Of a DNA stretch of 57,812 nt, positions 55,701-57,812 are shown piece after piece. The notes beneath the pieces were generated by a model. That model ran no database searches. It was not told where the DNA came from and saw only the letters and a list, made by a program, of their open reading frames with translations. Position numbers and translations under genes: made by a program. Source of the stretch: CAYGGE01 sp966250865 (GTDB taxonomy: Bacteria > Patescibacteriota > UBA1384 > CAYGGE01); contig CBINIT010000001.1 of the NCBI GenBank assembly GCA_966250865.1, forward strand, positions 1 to 57,812. Direction: 5' to 3'. Positions within the stretch are counted from its first letter, which is position 1. Each line of letters opens with the position of its first letter.

Positions 55701-57812
55701 TTAGTCTAACCAGTGCTCGAGACCTCAATGTTATCTTGGCTGACCGAACAACGGATCCAAACTTCGACATCGATATCGCTTCTAATTCAACCGGTACTGT
55801 TTCCATCGTTCGAGCAGCCGGATCGGGTACGTCGAGTCCAAGTCAATTCCTCTTACTCGAAGACCTTGACGCTGACCTGACGGTTGGCGATGCCCTAACC
55901 ATCCGAACTGCTGGTGTCCTTACCGATGCGATTGATGTTTCCGATGCAGAGATCGTGAATGCCCTCAATGTCGGCGACAATACAATTATTGGTACAACGG
56001 CGGTTATCGACTTTACGAACTTCGACCTTGCTGCCGACGGTACCATTACCAACGCTACCTGGAGCGGTGCGGCCATTCCAATTGCTAACGGTGGTACTGG
56101 TGCAACGACTGCTGGTGACGCCCGAACGAACCTTGGTCTTGGCAGTATCTCAACACAAGCGGCTAGTGGCGTGACGATTACCGGCGGTACGATCAATAAT
56201 GTAGCTATCGGTGGCTCAACGCCTGCGAGTGGTGCCTTTACGACGATTGCTGCTTCAGGCGTCACAACCTTGAGCGACAACCTCAATGCCAATGGCGGCC
56301 TCGACGTTGACGATGCCTTTGTAGTGGCTGATGGAGGCAATCTCACTACTTCCGGAAGTGCTACCTTCAATGGAGCTGTTAATATTGCTGGTACCCCAAC
56401 TATCTCCCAGGACATTATCTTCTCAGCTAGCACGCCGTCGATTGCCATTAGTAACGCCTCTACCTTGAGTATTACCGATGGTACCAATAATCTCCTTCAG
56501 CTCGCTGATAATGGTACTAGCGGGACGTTGACCGTGGCTAATGCGACCGTTACGGCGCTCTCAACTGGGGTAGTCTACGCCAGTTCCGGCGCCCTCACTT
56601 CAGAGGCCCAACTCTCGGTTGCTCGAGGAGGTACCGGACTCGCAACGATTGCCAGTGGCGGCCTACTCTACGGTAATGGCACAAGCGCTGCCAACGTACT
56701 CTCGATTACCGGTTCAAGCGGACAATGTCTGACCTCTACAGGATCAGCCCCCCAGTGGCAAGACTGTAGCACTGTGACCGGCGTAGGTGACATCACGGCC
56801 GTCAACACGGGCAACGGTCTTTCTGGTGGCGATGACGCAGGTGCGGTCACCATCGATATCGACACCGCTTACGACTTTGTCTGGTCGGGCGCTCACACTT
56901 TTGAAAAGACCGGCGCGACATCGTTAATCGTCAGCGGTGTACCAACCAACGTTTCAACGAGTAGTCTTATCCAGATCGGTAGCGCGATCTCCTCCGGTAA
57001 CTCTAGCACCGATGGCGGGACAATTCTCGGTATCAACTTACCAGCTGAGGATAGCGGTGCCACAAGTGCCGATGGTTCAGCTGCTGATTTCTTAAACTTC
57101 CAAGCCAATGGAGTCCAAAAGGTACGAATCGATAGCGCAGGTAACGCAACCTTTGCCGGCCTTATCAATACGGCAAGCATAACTGGTGGCAACATCTCTG
57201 GCGGTACTATTAACGGTGCTGATATCTCAGGTGGTGAGCTCTCGGATAACGCAGTTAATGGACTCAATGTCTCAGGGGGAGTCATTAGCGGTGCGGCAAC
57301 CTGGAGTGGCAATGCTATTGGTGCCCTTTATGGTGGTACTGGATTATCAAGCTACACTGCAGGGGATATCCTCTATGCTGCCACTAATAATCCAAGCAGC
57401 TTGACGGCCTTGGGCAAGGGCACAACGGGCAACTGTTTGATTCAAGGGGCGAGTAATGCTCCAGAGTGGGGCAGCTGTGCTGGCTCAGGAGCCGGGGGCG
57501 TAACCCTTCAGGCGGCGTATAACAATGGCGCAACGATCGACACCACAGCTGCTAAGGGTGACATTGTCTTTACGATCACTAACCAGGCCACCGACGCGAA
57601 TTTCCTTGTCGACATTGATAGCGGCGTAACCAGCGATACCGCCACTGGACGGTTTGCCGTTCAAAATGCCGGCACTGATGTTTTCCGAGTGATCACCTCT
57701 GGCGCTACTGTTGCCGGCACGCTCGCAGTCACGGGCAATACGACTCTTACGGGCGACCTAGCAGTCAATGGCGGCGATATTACCTCAACGGCTACTACCT
57801 TTAACCTCGCCA
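52703..57812 (+). CDS. Tail-fibre-like repeat surface protein (runs off right edge)
   Basis: Open from 52703 to the window end, over 1700 codons. CTG at 52703 lies 5 bases after AAGGAGG; the first standard in-frame start is GTG 52724 with no ribosome-binding site, so a CTG start is possible. Signal peptide TVLLVCIAAGLVPPKAYG, an N-terminal domain (PLTESVVSNGNYRLTFRIYTSATGG), then long repeats typical of tail-fibre-like proteins. Units read RGGTG(x)nSGGLIYGNG about six times, followed by QCL(x)nW(x)2C cysteine pairs (near 54668, 55397, 56725, 57433), alternating with LNANGGLD.DD.FVVADGG..TTSGSATF strands. A longer block near 54940-55310 recurs near 56266-56638. Probably a long beta-structured surface fibre. 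Confidence 0.88.
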   Translation, partial: MSTSYSVVNKASHQFLKTLFRSLATVLLVCIAAGLVPPKAYGEGVRTIPFSARLRNPLTESVVSNGNYRLTFRIYTSATGGTAIWTEQQDIAVNLGAVVASLGSVTPFPSDLHFDGDTYYLEVQVNDDAPFSPRKRIESVPSAFNANRLDGAKKGTGANNILQLDSAGDITIAGGANLGSTLSVTGASTFTGDLTVSSNILASAGSIDIGSSSQRFGTAYVDVIDATTSSIGGTTNSEFTVNSDAGSGETSTFQFAKGSSAYAGLQWDGSANHFNLLANVGDSTFANLKVNGFAVGPSGGNTVLLPNANTTLVGDNTTQTLTNKTLTAPTLTGTVTGSSATLTGFTTYGGATLNGGNLSSTGVNGITINSATSTITGGTWGASTIAANRGGTGQNSYDTGDILYAQNSSTLQRLSASGNTGKYLRISSGGVPEWATVETGGDITEVTTDASSGLSGGNTSGAIALSLNRAYSNTWTTLQTITNTGASLVLDGNVSASASVAKLRLGSAISNGNSVSNGGTYIGINTPASGNPGAAADFLNFQVDGDTKLQVTSSGALAIDGALTVGSGGIAVTGNSTITGTLSGLTGLTTSGTVTLSSLSASGVVMTDGSSNLTTGTVSVAQGGTGQTSLASGGLIYGNGAGGVNVLSISGTNGQCLTSNGSAPAWTACTGGVNSIDNEDGDVDIAYATGNGSGTITIQDATSGQKGVVQVDGTNITASSGVINTAQNISSAASPSFVGLTLSGASTFSGNLNANGGLDIDDVFVVADGGALTTSGSATFSGTVAINGVPTISQDITFSATTPSIAINNGATLSVTDGTNNLLQLADNGTSATLTVGNATISGLSSGALYSNSGVLTSEAQLSVSRGGTGAGSFTSGGILYGNGTGAILATSGGSDGECLLFTGGTPQWGSCTGATGVGDITAVGNTLSGKAFTDDNTSSTELYFYDADGYGLLTIADLGASRTYTLPNLGGEICVSGGNCEGSGSASTLQAAYDAGNQISLTSARDLNVILADRTTDPNFDIDIASNSTGTVSIVRAAGSGTSSPSQFLLLEDLDADLTVGDALTIRTAGVLTDAIDVSDAEIVNALNVGDNTIIGTTAVIDFTNFDLAADGTITNATWSGAAIPIANGGTGATTAGDARTNLGLGSISTQAASGVTITGGTINNVAIGGSTPASGAFTTIAASGVTTLSDNLNANGGLDVDDAFVVADGGNLTTSGSATFNGAVNIAGTPTISQDIIFSASTPSIAISNASTLSITDGTNNLLQLADNGTSGTLTVANATVTALSTGVVYASSGALTSEAQLSVARGGTGLATIASGGLLYGNGTSAANVLSITGSSGQCLTSTGSAPQWQDCSTVTGVGDITAVNTGNGLSGGDDAGAVTIDIDTAYDFVWSGAHTFEKTGATSLIVSGVPTNVSTSSLIQIGSAISSGNSSTDGGTILGINLPAEDSGATSADGSAADFLNFQANGVQKVRIDSAGNATFAGLINTASITGGNISGGTINGADISGGELSDNAVNGLNVSGGVISGAATWSGNAIGALYGGTGLSSYTAGDILYAATNNPSSLTALGKGTTGNCLIQGASNAPEWGSCAGSGAGGVTLQAAYNNGATIDTTAAKGDIVFTITNQATDANFLVDIDSGVTSDTATGRFAVQNAGTDVFRVITSGATVAGTLAVTGNTTLTGDLAVNGGDITSTATTFNLA

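Noticed and set aside
1..57812. tRNA, rRNA or CRISPR arrays
   Set aside because: No T-loop/acceptor pairs, rRNA stretches or regularly spaced direct repeats were found on reading both strands.
1..57812. Recoded TGA (Gracilibacteria-type code)
   Set aside because: Core genes end at TGA with correct family lengths (gatC, sortase) and contain no internal TGA.
52703..57812. Prophage origin of the tail-fibre-like gene
   Set aside because: No capsid, terminase, portal, integrase or lysis gene nearby; it has a signal peptide and sits among surface-protein genes.

Overview
The window reads like a chromosomal segment of a Candidate Phyla Radiation (Patescibacteria) bacterium using the standard bacterial code. 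TGA is a normal stop throughout (for example the ATGA overlaps gatC/gatA and sortase/tpiA). The lineage is inferred from gene order (rpmE-rpsB-tsf-pyrH-frr-rseP-proS), short forms of core proteins (EF-Ts of 152 aa, RF1 without its first domain, ProRS without the editing insertion), very large surface proteins and near absence of biosynthesis. I cannot place it at phylum level.

Layout. 1-1242: edge of a Kelch-repeat surface protein and a membrane-anchored unknown, both on the minus strand. 1562-5977: CtpA-type protease, two paralogous membrane-anchored Cys/EF-hand proteins flanking ribosomal protein L9, a protein with a pilin-like C-terminus, and LemA. 6073-7327: two minus-strand genes of unknown function. 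7462-12008: GT39 mannosyltransferase, HAD hydrolase, DUF2207 protein, HtpX. 12156-15390: a cluster of small minus-strand genes, several with CxxC zinc-ribbon motifs, one apparently frameshifted. 15550-26771: ligA, a degenerate PurF-like protein, gatC-gatA, cyclophilin, HAD, NUDIX, gatB, MscS-like channel, HtrA. 26858-30466: lone receiver-domain protein, prmC and prfA (minus) behind a long palindromic leader, then three small plus-strand unknowns. 30654-36594: rpmE, rpsB, tsf, nucleotidyltransferase, pyrH, frr, rseP, proS. 36659-57812: cell-surface region with two tandem paralogous surface proteins, a dockerin protein, two cohesin proteins, a sortase, tpiA, a 2489-aa LamG protein and a tail-fibre-like repeat protein that runs off the right edge.

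Two gene styles are interleaved. Housekeeping genes sit in operons with overlapping or closely spaced genes. Between them lie solitary, more GC-rich genes of unknown function, several with a near-consensus sigma-70 promoter (17-bp spacer) and most with a 10-14 bp perfect GC-rich hairpin at the stop codon. A family of 80-108 bp palindromic elements with TGTCAT/ATGACA ends is scattered through the window. One copy is inserted in frame inside ligA and another lies in the N-terminal coding region of the giant LamG gene.

Together the genes cover translation and release (S2, L9, L31, EF-Ts, RRF, RF1, PrmC, ProRS, GatCAB), envelope proteolysis and quality control (CtpA, HtrA, HtpX, RseP, LemA, DUF2207), and a large surface-display module that could assemble through cohesin-dockerin pairing and sortase anchoring. 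All functions are assigned by reading motifs, with no database search.
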